DNA from: Blastobasis lacticolella | Taxonomy: Eukaryota > Arthropoda > Insecta > Lepidoptera > Blastobasidae | NCBI GenBank assembly: GCA_905147135.1 | Contig: LR990045.1 | Coordinates: forward strand, 18,452,173 to 18,516,172 | Length of the DNA stretch: 64,000 nucleotides | Direction of reading: 5' to 3' | Shown here: positions 34,308 to 45,574 of the stretch, one piece after another | Position numbering within the stretch: the first letter of the stretch is position 1 | How the letters are laid out: each line of letters begins with the position of its first letter | Notes under the pieces: generated by a model | The model's database searches: none | What the model was told of the DNA's origin: nothing | Seen by the model: only the letters and a program-made list of their open reading frames with translations | Program-made: the position numbers and the translations under genes

Positions 34308-36216
34308 ATGTCACTTCTTCGAGAAATAATTGAGGAAAGTTTTTCTGAAGACGAATGTGATTTGCTGGTCACCGAAAGACCTAGAAAAAGAAAAGTGTAC
34401 TTCTTCAGGCCCGATCGCTTTACAACGTGGGATGACGCATCGTTTTTAGCAAGATTTCGAGTCTCTAAAAACATGGTACGGTGGCTGGTGACAAAAGGTT
34501 GCAACGGTGGTTAAACCCTCCGACGATGAAGTAAGTTTTCTTTTGTATATAAGTACATAATATTACGTAGGTACCATTTATATATCTATCGCAAGGGTGA
34601 CCAAAGATCCTAATTTGCGTAAGTTAGCTATGACTTAGCTATTTGTATATTTCTATAATGAATGGCATGTCACTAGGTAAGTCAGTACAAAGTAATATCA
34701 GATTACTTAGGCACAGAAATACATACATACACCTTACAACTTAAATGATTTTCAGAAATAAAGCAGTTACACCAGAGCAGCAAGTACTGATAGCATTAGA
34801 ATATAATGCTTGTGGTTCTTATCAAAGATGTGTTGGCGATACAGCTGGCGTTTAGAAGTCACCGTATCACGCATAATATATAGGGTGAGCCGAGCAATCG
34901 CAAGTATGAAAACAGAGTGGATATCAATGCCACGGAGCGCTGAGGATATGGAAATGACGGCAAGAGAATTTTATAGAATAAGTGCTTTTCCTAAAGTAAT
35001 CGGATCGATTGATTGCACTCATATACCAATCAAGTCTCCAGGTGTGTATTTACTTTAGACATTGTTTCATTACCAACTATCTGTGCATCTATATAAAATT
35101 TTATTTCCAGGAGGTCCAAATGCTGAACATTACAGAAATAGAAAATTGTCATTTTCTATGAATGTACAAGCCATCTGCGATGCTAACATGTATATAACAA
35201 ATGTATATAACAAAGCAGTTACACCAGAGCAGCAAGTACTGATAGCATTAGAATATAATGCTTGTGGTTCTTATCAAAGATGTGTTGGCGATACAGCTGG
35301 CGTTCAGAAGTCACCGTATCACGCATAATATATAGGGTGAGCCGAGCAATCGCAAGTATGAAAACAGAGTGGATATCAATGCCACGGAGCGCTGAGGATA
35401 TGGAAATGACGGCAAGAGAATTTTATAGAATAAGTGCTTTTCCTAAAGTAATCGGATCGATTGATTGCACTCATATACCAATCAAGTCTCCAGGTATGTA
35501 TTTACTTTAGACATTGTTTCATTACCAACTATCTGTGCATCTATATAAAATTTTATTTCCAGGAGGTCCAAATGCTGAACATTACAGAAATAGAAAATTG
35601 TCATTTTCTATGAATGTACAAGCCATCTGCGATGCTAACATGTATATAACAAATGTTGTTGCGCGTTGGCCTGGTAGCAGTCATGATAGCCATATGTTCG
35701 ATGGTACTATATTATAAATAAGACTATAACACAAAGTTACTTCAAAAGACACTTTGTTTAAATGAGTAATTTGACATTTAACAGGGCAGACTAGAGGATG
35801 GTGAATTTGAGGGCTACTGGTTGGTCGGTGACAAAGGTTACGCAGCAAAACCCTATTTGTTGCCACCTCTTCGTAATCCAAGTACTGATGGAGAAAAATT
35901 ATATTATGAAAGCCAAATACGAACAAAAAATGTAATAGAAAGAGTGTTTGGATGTTGGAAAAGAAGATTTCCTGCCCTTTCTATGAAAATAAGGACTCGC
36001 TTAGAAGGAGTCCAGCCTATCATAGTGGCTACTGCCGTACTATACAAAATTTGCAAAAAAATGCGATATCCTATGCCAACATTGCCACTAAACTGGAATA
36101 ATGAGGATGCATATTCAACAGATGATGAGGACAATGGTATAATATATACAGGTACAGGAGATGATAGTAATAGGTCACTATTGATCAATATATATTTCAG
36201 TAGATTAAGGCGTTAA
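34308..36216 (+). pseudogene. Harbinger transposase, multi-exon, disrupted by frameshift, stop and internal duplication
   Basis: Exon 1 starts at ATG 34308 and encodes an N-terminal segment (RFTTWDDASFLARFRVSKNMV). The next exon (from about 34757) encodes TPEQQVLIALEYNACGSYQR and then VTVSRIIYRVSRAIAS...VIGSIDCTHIPI with the first catalytic aspartate. Then come GPNAEHYRNRKLSFSMNVQAI...VVARWPGSSHDSHMF with the second catalytic Asp region, and GDKGYAAKPYLLPPL...RTKNVIERVFGCWKRRFP with the final glutamate (35830-35975). The C-terminus is acidic. A 452-bp block (34761-35212) is tandemly repeated at 35213-35660. Both copies share a one-base frame loss just after GVQKS. Copy one also has a TAG in that motif. 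A further break is seen at the end of exon 1. Not functional as it stands. Confidence 0.85.
34761..35660 (+). repeat. 452-bp tandem duplication inside the Harbinger transposase
   Basis: Sequence from aagcagttacaccagagcag at 34761 recurs at 35213 with a constant offset of 452 bp through to about 35660, nearly identical. It covers an exon, an intron and the start of the following exon. Confidence 0.95.
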
Positions 36217-36263
36217 ATAAAATTATTAAAAAATGTATATAAATTGTTTTATTTATTTTAGAC

Positions 36264-37471
36264 TTATGATTTTTTTAATAAGACTATTTCTAAATGTAAT
36301 TTTTCTAATTCCAATTTGTGCCGCTCCTCGTTGTGTCTCACTTTTTGGTCCTGCACCTCCTGGGCATGTCTGATGGAGTCACTTATTTTTTGTAATTCCA
36401 GCTCCTGCAGGTTATCCATTATGGATAACTTTTTCTGGCAAAGTTGCTGACGAATAAGATTGCAGCTCTCACCAGGTTTTTGTTTTTTAGGGCGAACTGT
36501 CACATACAATTTGTAGGTTAATATAGACTGACAAGAAATTAGTTCGGATGACATTTAATTTCATTGATAATTATAGTTATTTACGTATTGGTGGAGATGA
36601 TACTGGTCGCTTGAGAGAACTGTACGGGGTGCTCGCATCAAATTCACACTTCTCTGTTATGGCCAAGTCCTTAACCTCAATCAAATTTATTTCATTGGCA
36701 GTAATTTGTAAATTAACAAATTAATTCAAATTAAAACAAAAACATACTAAAAAGTTATAATACTAAGGTGTACACTAATGTAATAAGAATAGAATAATAC
36801 TATTATCAAAATTAACACCTCTTTTTCATGAAGAGAGGACTCTTTGTCGAAATCATCATATTCATCCATTTTTCCATTTGGTTGGTTTGCAGGCTGTCAA
36901 TATAATAATACAATATGAGTAAGGAGTGAGTGTTAAGAATGTCTTCAAGGTAAAACAGTGGGTAACTATTAGGTACTTACGCAAAGAGTATCTTGGCTTA
37001 TTATGACATCGTCGTCATATGTGGCTGGATTTCCGTCAACTGACACTGGAACCATGGACCTTAGCCACTCTGTAGCATCACTCTGCTGTGGTGGCACAGA
37101 TGGTGGTGGCCTACCTCCAGTGCGGCGCATTTCTTGGCGCTCTTTACTAGCTTCCTGGAAACAGCTATTAAATTCTGATTACATACAAAGTGTCCATTTA
37201 AAATGGAAGGTATGTGTCATCAGATACAATATTAAAGCTACAAAAATATAAAAAAGTGTAGTACCTTCTTCGCAGATCTTTTCAAATTTTCGAACTTATA
37301 TTTCAGTTGTTTTAATGTGCGTGGAATATGTGCGAGAACATCAAATTCATCGTGGATCATATTCCACGCTCTCTCTTTTTGTTTGGTGCTAACACCATCA
37401 GTTGTCTTGCAAAACAATTGCCATGTCACAAATTGTTTCCCACAGTAAGTTTGGGGCAAAATAGGCGTCAT
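36264..37471 (-). CDS. Harbinger Myb-like accessory protein, about five exons
   Basis: On the minus strand, exon 1 (about 37471-37262) encodes a Myb/SANT-like helix set (TKQKERAWNMIHDEF...RTLKQLKYKFENLKRSAKK), which ends at a GTACTA donor. Exon 2 (about 37159-36982) follows a TTTCCAG acceptor and encodes EASKERQEMRRTGG...DVIISQDTLC before a GTAAGT donor. Exons 3 and 4 (about 36894-36825 and 36720-36585) are short and acidic or Ser-rich. The last exon (about 36532-36264) encodes a Gln/Glu/Lys-rich helix (LELQKISDSIRHAQEVQDQK) that should form a coiled coil. In Harbinger elements this partner binds the transposase and carries it to the nucleus and to the termini. I see no stop in the exons; exact internal borders are estimates. 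It is the better preserved of the element's two genes. Confidence 0.65.
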
Positions 37472-38378
37472 TAGACTTGCAACCCTGTTAACTTTAACAA
37501 TAGTGCAGAATAGGATGGTGCAACCCATGTCGCTACATCGGTTAAAGTTAGCGCTATTGTTACTGTTAAATTTAACTTTAACATTTACATTAACGGGTAC
37601 TATGGTACAACCCACCCTTAGTTTTTTTTAATTTAATTGTCATTGTATTTTTGCATTATTGTCATTATTTTATTTACAGACACATTTCCGTTGACATTAT
37701 TATTATATTATCTTTATTAACCCATATCGTCCTAGTGTTCCATTTATTGAACGGTATGTTTATGATTCTTTACTAACTAAAACGAACGCGCCCATAATTT
37801 TATTTTTTAATGTTGGTATTACTGCTATAAAGGGCTGCCAAAGGCGGATACTACACACACGATATATATCGTGATACGTATCGTGATCCATATTAATATT
37901 TTGGATCGCAAGTCGACCTTACACACACGATAAGAATCGTCGATATTTTCATTAGTCTTGGGTCTTTGGGTTGGCAACACCAGCTGCAACTACTAAGTAC
38001 AAGCTCCGAATTATTTAGTTTCCTATTTGCAATTTTGTGCATCTTCCTTTTTAAAAGTTTGATGGTTGTGTTCAGTGTTACCCTGTGTGCGTGTGCTATC
38101 GTTAGTAAGTGAAGGCATTCAGTATAAAGTACTAAAATAAATTAACACAAATTCTATTTTTGTACCCTCACCTTTTAATAAGTTTACGGTGACTGGTAAG
38201 AAGCATCGAAATACCCACTTTTTGCCATATTTTAAACGTCATAATCAATTTGACGTTGACACTGGCATTGACATTTGACAGTGACATTGACAGCGACTTG
38301 CAAGTGTTGCCAGCACTCATTGAATTACCCCAACATTTGGGAAATTGAACATATTTTGTTGTTTTGATAACAATACCG

Positions 38379-39284
38379 ATGAAGCGCACACCTCCAAAGA
38401 CCCCGAAGCCCCAGGCTACGCCAACTAATAGCCAGCTACCTACTGCAAGCCCGAGTGTTTCAACTGTTGACATGGAGGTCATAGACTCACAAAATATTAC
38501 TGGCCGTACAGTTGAGAGGCAGAGCCGTTCGGAATTGAGTGCATTGAAAGACGAGATATGCCAATTAATAGAAGCCCAGAACAATAAAATGGACAAGAAA
38601 CTAGAATCTCTGAAAAGAGAGATTATAGCGGAGGTCTCTGCTCAAACAAATGACATATTGAAATCGATAGAATTTATCTCAAATCAATACGATGAAATGA
38701 AGACTCAATTGGCCGATCTTGAAAATAAAAGAAGAGAAGACCGTGTAAACATTGTTAAACTTGAGAATAGAGTTGAAAATATGGAACGTGTTCTAGCGTC
38801 AACAAAAATTGAGTTGAGGAATATCTCAAGAGAGGAAGGTGAAAATAGGGAAAAATTGGCGGACCTAGTGATGAAGACTGCAAATGTTCTCGAGATGCCC
38901 CTTCAAAAGCATGAAATTAAAGATGTCTTTAGAATAAAGGATAAAACAGATAAAATACCGAGAATCGTCGTAGACTTTGTTAGTGGAACTACTAAAGAAA
39001 AAATATTAAATAGTGCCCGGAAATTTAATAAAGAAAACAATAATAATAAATTAAATACTGGCCACCTTCAAAGCAGCGGAACCATTAAACCAGTATATAT
39101 AGCGGAATACCTAACTCCTAAAATGCAGCGCATGTATTACCTAGCACGCAAGTTCGCAAGTGACAAAGGTTTCAAATATTGCTGGACGTCGTTTGGAAGG
39201 GTTTTCCTGCGCCTAGATGATAAACTGCCCCATTACTTGATAAATGAGGAAAGCGATTTTAGTAAGATCCCGATTACACCATGA
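38379..39284 (+). CDS. LINE ORF1 protein with coiled coil and FP25K-like C-terminal domain
   Basis: An intact frame of about 301 codons from MKRTPPKTPK. The N-terminal 60 residues are Pro/Ser/Thr-rich. A long heptad-like helix with many Glu/Lys/Leu follows (about residues 65-165), a probable coiled coil for trimerisation. The C-terminal part (about 175-295) has VYIAEYLTPKMQRMYYLARK and KYCWTSFGRVFLR motifs. These resemble the domain shared by ORF1 of these LINEs and the baculovirus FP25K protein. ORF1 proteins of this type coat the element RNA. No zinc knuckle is seen. The frame ends at 39284, 295 bp before ORF2. The related ORF1 at 50977-51765 has the same layout. Confidence 0.75.
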   Translation: MKRTPPKTPKPQATPTNSQLPTASPSVSTVDMEVIDSQNITGRTVERQSRSELSALKDEICQLIEAQNNKMDKKLESLKREIIAEVSAQTNDILKSIEFISNQYDEMKTQLADLENKRREDRVNIVKLENRVENMERVLASTKIELRNISREEGENREKLADLVMKTANVLEMPLQKHEIKDVFRIKDKTDKIPRIVVDFVSGTTKEKILNSARKFNKENNNNKLNTGHLQSSGTIKPVYIAEYLTPKMQRMYYLARKFASDKGFKYCWTSFGRVFLRLDDKLPHYLINEESDFSKIPITP

Positions 39285-39579
39285 CTAGCAAACTGGATGG
39301 TAATACTTTTTAAGTATATACGCTTGCAAAAATTGACAATGTTGTTCATACTTGTTTTTTGCTATTTGCTTTATTTCTGCTTTTTGCTTTGTCGCCTGTG
39401 TTTCTGCTTTTTTGCTTTTTGCTTTACTGATCTGGATGTACCTGCTATGCTTCTTGCTGTACTTTTAAAATTTATACACATGAACACAAACATAAACATT
39501 AAACACACATATTTACAAACACTAACATACTCGGTAACCAATTTCATTACTTGTACCATGTATTTTCTCTTTTCTCCTA

Positions 39580-40674
39580 ATGGCGTCCTTAGATCATAAT
39601 ATTATTAGCGAAATAGATGAGATAGCTGTGGCTACGTCTTACCTATGTGACAATAGTACGTGCAACGCTGTAATTAAACCCGTTCCTAAATCGCTTAAAA
39701 TTATTACGCAAAACATAAGAAGCATTTATAAGAATTTCGACAGTTTTTCTGCTCATCTCGCTCAGTTTTATTTTGATGTTGACGTTATTGTGTTGACAGA
39801 ATGCTGGTTGAGTAGCGATAAACCTATACCTACTTTTGATAATTACGTATCACATTTCTCAAAAAAATGTCTTAACCAAAATGATGGTATTGTACTTTAT
39901 GTGAGAAAGGACATTCAACATACTGTTCAAGAACCGGATTCGGTTGGAGCTAATTTTCTGTTACTAAATATTATCCCTGATACTTATGTGTTGTCTGTAT
40001 ATAGATCTCCATCAGTATATTGCACTGATAGTTTCTTGGATTCAATAGACAAAATTATTCGCCCATTGCATTCAGCCGCTAATGTAATATTAATTCGTGA
40101 TGTCAATATTGACATTAAGTTTCATAACACTGATCGTAACTCGTCTGCATACCTAAACCTTACATCTGAACTCGGATTACTACCAGGCCATATTTATCCT
40201 ACCAGACTTCAAAACTGTATTGATCACATATTGCTTAAAACAAGCAAGAGTGCATCAGTCTTTGTCTTGCAATCTACCATAACCGATCATGCCTCGGTTC
40301 TTTTAAGTCTATGCTGTACGTATAATAAAAAGAGGAGTGGAAGAATTGTAACTAAAACCGATTGGGATGCTGCATTATGTGATCTACAAAAAGTGAATTT
40401 TTCATTTATTTGTGACAATGCAAACGCCAACCTTGCTACTAATACTTTTGTCGAAACATTGTCGAATATAATTCATAAGAATACTAAAAAGGTTAAGGCA
40501 TCATGTCGTAAGCGCATCTTCAAATCATGGCTTACCCCAGGTTTATTAAGGTGCATTCGACATCGAGACAAATTACATAAAAAGTTTAGGAATAACCCTA
40601 ATGACTCTTTTTTAGAGATTTCATTCAAACGTTACCGAAATTTCTGTAACGCATTATTAAAAAACTTAAACTAG
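39580..40674 (+). pseudogene. LINE ORF2 truncated after the endonuclease
   Basis: From ATG 39580 the frame encodes a complete-looking apurinic-type endonuclease. It has ITQNIRSIY (catalytic Asn), VLTECWL (Glu), SVYRSPS, IRDVNIDI (usually GDxN; the Gly is replaced by Arg here), CIDHILL, and the terminal TDH in QSTITDHASVLLS. The downstream linker (FKSWLTPGLLRCIRHRDKLH) is followed by a stop at 40674, after FCNALLKNLN. The reverse transcriptase is missing. A separate frame at 40721-41011 corresponds to the extreme C-terminus of the full protein (VFVYNKINRSLNIYPLTL). The deletion therefore joined the linker to the C-terminal tail. Confidence 0.8.
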
Positions 40675-40720
40675 CTCATGACCCTACCCTACAAAGTTAC
40701 TTTACGAAAAAGTTGGTGTA

Positions 40721-41011
40721 ATGACTGTCAGACAGGTATACCTTCTACTACTAGTCTGCAAGCAGCATACTTTAACCTCGTTTGCTAAAAACAGTTATGC
40801 TAACAAGCGAACCATAAGAGATGTCTGTCCCTACATTTCTTGTAGAACCGTTTCGGCTGGACGCCAACAAGGCCCCATGGGTGTATTTGTGTACAACAAA
40901 ATAAATAGGTCCCTAAATATCTATCCGCTTACACTTCGCGAGGTAAAAGGTAAAATGAAGAAATGGTTGCTCACGAAAGACTATACCCAGACTGAAGCAT
41001 TGTTGCATTAG
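40721..41011 (+). pseudogene. C-terminal tail of the deleted LINE ORF2
   Basis: The motif VFVYNKINRSLNIYPLTLREVKGKM aligns with YIYNKINKILNIYPKCI near the C-terminus of the related ORF2 at 47622-50516. It is all that remains after the internal deletion. A short VRQVYLL segment before it matches the VRQLFIL region of the sister protein. Confidence 0.75.
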
Positions 41012-41592
41012 TTTTTACTTGGACGGGACACGGTTTCATGTTACGTAAGTACACTAAGTATATAAAACACACACACACACTCACACACACTTTCCCAACT
41101 ACAAGCAAAAACATTAAGGCAAGTGTTTTGTTTATATTATTCAGATATAATTAATTTTTAATATTAGTTTAATAAAAATGGTTTTTAATTATAACAGCAA
41201 TTCAAGGGAAGATGCAACTGTTTCTCGTAACACAGGTATGTATGTACCTAGCTCGGGAAGCAGTGTGTAAAATGTAAGCAACAATTATGGAAATAAATAA
41301 CTATTTTATTTTATTTTATTTATTTATTTTTAGTCTGTGCATTCTTTCATTCATTTTGATGGCTGAATAGACTAAGTTGCCAATGCCTAGCCTAAAAAAA
41401 AAGCATTTTTGACGCGTCGCTGGTGTATATTTACGATTTTTACGTATTTTTACCAAAATGACTGATAAAGCTTGCGTTGCTATACTTAGTATTAGCATTA
41501 AAAAGACGCGTGAAGAGAAAAAAATTAGTAACTTTATGAGGATGAGGATCTTGTTGACTTTTTATACTTTTATAGAACCTGTCCAGGTCCAT

Positions 41593-41650
41593 TGAACAAA
41601 CCCCAAAATTTCCCAAAAATAAAACAATTTAAATAAGGTTCAAAATAGAT
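41593..41650 (-). repeat. 3' LTR remnant (last 58 bp)
   Basis: It matches the distal end of the 5' LTR (45575-45632). The pol reading frame runs through it, giving a short unrelated C-terminus. Confidence 0.85.
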
Positions 41651-44600
41651 CCAATCTTTAAGCAGTTGACTCGGCAACCCGCAGTCCCATCCAATACCAG
41701 ACAACCATAGTTGCTGTATAAAAATCTTAGCTTTAGTGACAACAGGTGCTATCCAGCCTAAAGGATCAAAGAGACGTGCTATATCCGATATAACTTTCCT
41801 TTTTGTTACGAGCTTGTCCACAGTAGAAAGTTTAACTACGCATTGGAAGTAATCTGTTTCTCGATTCCATGTAAGTCCTAATATTTTCATCACTTTGTCG
41901 ATCTTAATTTCTCTAACCTCTTTAGAGTTGTTACTTTCCAATTGGAGTTGGTAAAGTAATTCTTTACTGTTACTCGCAAACTTCTGAAGAGGAAAGCCTC
42001 CTCCTTTGAGCAATTGTACAATTTGAGTATAAACTTGGACACCCTCTTCTACGGAGTAACAGCCGGTCATTAGATCGTCCATATAAAATCACGAAGGACT
42101 CTATCTGCTGCTAATGGAAAGTTGTGTCCTTCTTGGTGAGCCAATTCTTGTAGAGCGCGTACAGCCAAATATGGGGCAGAGGAAGTTCCAAATGTGACTG
42201 TTAATAGTCTAAAATGCTGTATTTCAGCACTTGGATTTTCACGCCAGAGGATGCGCTGAAAATCTATATCTTCCTCCGCTACTTTCACTTGTCGGTACAT
42301 TTTTACAATGTCTGCGACAAGTGAAATTGGATAACATCGCCATCGCATTATTAAGTGCCGTAATTCTGGCTGAAGGGTTGGACCAACCAATAAGTTATCG
42401 TTTAGTGAAATGCCGTTTGTGCCCTTGGCTGAGGCATCGAAGACTACACGAACTTTGGTTGTAGTCCTATTTTGGCGGACGACTGCATGATGAGGCAGAT
42501 AAACTGCTCCTGGCTTATAGACGTCCATTGGAGTTACCTTTTCCATGTGTCCCAAACTAAGATACTCATTAAGCACCTTGGAATATTCACTCTTTAGTTC
42601 AAGATTTTTTACCAAACGTTTCTCTAACCAAAGAAACCGGTTGTGAGCAATTTGTTTAGAATTGCCAAACTTACAAGACGGGTTTTCCGACTTGAATGGT
42701 AATTTGACAACGAATCGGCCAGAATCATCTCTTGAAGTTGTTTGTGCGAACAACTTTTCACATTTCTCTTCCTCCTTTGAGTAATGTCTCTTAATTGTAA
42801 GAGTATGATCTGACTCCAATTCCCAAAATTTCTTTAAAAGCTCATTCTCATTGAGATGAGTTAAATGCATACTGACTATGCTATTGGAAGTCACTCTGTC
42901 CTAATTCGTTGGTGCAAATTTATCATCTATTTTGCCAGAGAGGATCCAACCAAGTCTAGTATGTTGTGCAATAATAGAACCCGACAGACCCTTGAGTACC
43001 CATTCCAACAAGATCTGGCTATACACTTCCGCACCCAAAAACAGATCTATCTTATTCGGCATGTGAAATGAGGGATCTGCTAGAGTTATAGACGTGAGTG
43101 ATGTAGGCAGTACCTGAACTGACACCTTTTTACTCGGTAAAAATGTGGTAAGTCTCTTTAAAACATGAGCTTTAACTGTAACAATAAAGCTTGGATCTAG
43201 ACGAGATTGAATCTTTAGAACTACAGAGGATTTCGATCTTAAATGCGAACTCTGATCACCGCCTAAACCTGATAAGAGACTTGTTTCCGGTATTTTCCTG
43301 AGACCTAACATCTGAACTGCTTCTTCAGTCACAAATGAGGCTTGAGAACCTTGATCCAACAAGGCCTTTAAAACTACAAGAGTGTTGTTCTTGTTTGAAT
43401 TAACTTTTACTAAAGCCGTAGCTAATAAAACTTGGCTGCAATTACTTGATGAACAAGAAACAATTGGACCATTTGAACCCTGACCTTGATCCTGCAACGA
43501 CTGCTGAGTTGGCTTTTCACCAACAACGGTGGCAACCACTCTGCCGTCTATCGTTTGATTAGCTCGGGTTGAACCATTAGCTGAATTATTGGGAAGTTTG
43601 GTATGAAGCAAACTATGATGCTTTTTCTTGCAAATATGACATCTAGTGGACTGGTTGCATTGATAAACGGAATGGTTAGGAGCTAAACAATTAAAACATA
43701 ATCTGTGAGTCTGGACAAAATTACGCCTCAAATCAACATCATCTTTTGCGAACTTTTTACAGTTTGCCAATTTGTGACTATCAGAGCAATATAAACATGT
43801 AGGCTGTTGAGTAGTGGAAACATGGCTGTAATTAGGTTTGTCGTTTCTTTGTGCCTTTGTATCTAAAAACTCAATTGACCTGAAACGAGTCTCTAAAAAC
43901 TCTTGAATTTTTTTAAAAGTAGGCAAACTCTGAGATGACTCACAAACTTTTTGTTCCCACTGCTTACGTGATTCAGAGTCTAACTTTTGGCTTATTAAAA
44001 AGATTATAATAGTATCCCAAGTACTAGTATCGATACCTAAGTTTTTTAATGCGTTCAAACATTCTTTGGTTGTATCTAATAACTGCTTAACTGCAGTGGA
44101 TGATTCAGATTGTATAACCTTTTGATTAGTCAACCTTTTAAGAATACAATTAGCTTGGAACCTTTTATTATTGTAACGACCCTCTAATTGATCCCTACAT
44201 AATTTATAATTATCCCCAGTGCATGAAATGTGCCGCAATAATTGCTCTGCTTCACCGGTAACACAACCTTTAAGATAGTGAAGCTTCTGCACATTATCTT
44301 TGTGAACTAGAGACAGAAACAAATCTCGAAAACTCGGCCACTCAGAATAGTTACCGGAAAACTTAGGAATTTCGATTTTAGCAAATTTTACATTACTCGA
44401 TTGCGATTGCAATTTAGACTCATAAGTTTCTACTGTACTAGATTTTAACTGCATCTGCTTGTCTTTCAATAGCGATTTATAATCTAAATAAGCATCTTCA
44501 CATTTATAGTACATGTCGTTTACCACACTGTCATTAGATTCCAATATTTCTTTTTTACATTCATATACAAATTTTTGATGATTGCTAGTAAACACGGTCC

Positions 44601-44751
44601 ATGACTTTTCTAAAGCCTCTAACCTTGTATCAATGTAACCGGCTGATATCCTTTCTTTTGGAGACTTTTTAAAATTACTTAAACCTCTTTCAATTTTATT
44701 AATTATATCCTCCTGAAGTTTAACATAATTATCAATCATGGTTACAGACAT
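41651..44751 (-). pseudogene. BEL/Pao gag-pol: Gag, zinc knuckles, protease and reverse transcriptase, two breaks
   Basis: From ATG 44751: an N-terminal helical Gag segment, then the BEL-type Gag core (FAKIEIPKFSGNYSEWPSFR, about residues 121-140). Two to three zinc knuckles follow (CLYCSDSHKLANC, CFNCLAPNHSVYQC, CHICKKKHHSLLH; about residues 317-390), then an aspartic protease with ALLDQGSQASFV (about 464-476). A TAG at 42901-42903 interrupts the frame after FAPTN, but the same frame continues. The reverse transcriptase follows with VRVVFDASAKG, VADIVKMYRQVKV (catalytic Asp) and FGTSSAP. Near 42075-42085 one T is lost in a T-run, shifting the frame just before the catalytic MDD box (MDDLMTGCYSVEEGV). 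The protein is cut at 41651 after DPLGWIAP..., before RNase H. No longer autonomous. Confidence 0.9.
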
Positions 44752-45099
44752 TACAAGCGAAGCTAGTAGAAAACCGATAGGAAAATTCTAAGTTACAAAA
44801 TATAAGAATTAACAAAAATTTTACAAGTGTTTAACAATTAAGAAATCGCTCAAAAATCGGGCATAGGTTCCCCGTCTGAACACTTTTATCGAAACTATTC
44901 TAAGTCCATGCAATTTACTTTAAAATTTTAACTAAGTCTATGTAAACAAACACTGCAAATCGAAATTTTTCTAAGTTAATTTGTCCTAGTAAATAAAGTT
45001 CAATTTTACTCACAATTTGTTGACCACTTTCACTCACAAAGTTTCTCGATAACCAATAATCTTCCTTGTCCTTGACGGATGGCAGATGTTAGACTTCAA

Positions 45100-45395
45100 A
45101 GTGACGTTGACAGATGACTTCTTGACGTTGACAATTAGCAGCTACTTTGACATTGACGTATGTCAACACTTGACATTAACAGCTTACTTCTTGGCACTGA
45201 CAGCTAACTGTCACTTGCTATTGACAGATGTAATTTTGATCCTGACAGCTGTCACTTGACTTTGACAGCTGGTGATGTTTTGACGTTTATACCTGTCACT
45301 TGATTTTGACAATTGGTAGAACTGGACAAGTCACTGACAGCAGCTGTCACTTCCCTCTGACAGCTAGTATACCTTTGACGATGATAGCTGTCAAA
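45100..45395. promoter_or_regulatory. Array of TGACAG/CTGTCA motifs in the BEL leader
   Basis: By eye there are seven TGACAG and five CTGTCA words in about 300 bp, with one perfect TGACAGCTGTCA palindrome at 45243-45254. Many further TTGAC words lie around them. This 6-mer is the known recognition core of TALE homeodomain proteins (Meis/Homothorax, TGIF/Achintya-Vismay). The array lies between the 5' LTR and gag. Confidence 0.6.
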
Positions 45396-45574
45396 CTTCA
45401 AGTATTACTCCGTCTCTTACACACCTGAAGCGTGTGAACTTTCTGGCGTACGATGGTACTCTTGGGGAGAGTACTATAGCACCATAGGCAGTATTTCACC
45501 CCTGGTCGGCGCGGCACAAAAATCCTTTTTTTTTTTCAAATCCAAACACCAGTACCGGTATTCTCGAAGGACCA

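Larger units (their letters stand above)
34111..37617. mobile_element. PIF/Harbinger DNA transposon with TTA target duplication (3507 bp)
   Basis: The termini GGGTGGGTTGCAC and GTACAACCCACCC are inverted copies, and the inverted match continues with scattered words such as gctaactttaac and ctattgttaaagtt. Both ends abut TTA (34108-34110 and 37618-37620), the 3-bp duplication typical of Harbinger elements. Two convergent genes lie inside: a DDE transposase on plus and a Myb-like protein on minus, the standard two-gene plan of this superfamily. Confidence 0.9.
38170..41335 (+). mobile_element. CR1/Daphne-like LINE lacking its reverse transcriptase
   Basis: It contains ORF1, the endonuclease part of ORF2, the last C-terminal residues of ORF2 and a 3' tail of (ttta)-type repeats (41304-41330), in normal order. 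The intervening reverse transcriptase (about 500 codons by comparison with 47622-50516) is deleted between 40674 and about 40730. The 5' boundary is approximate. A cluster of ttgaca-type words lies at 38249-38295. Confidence 0.75.
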
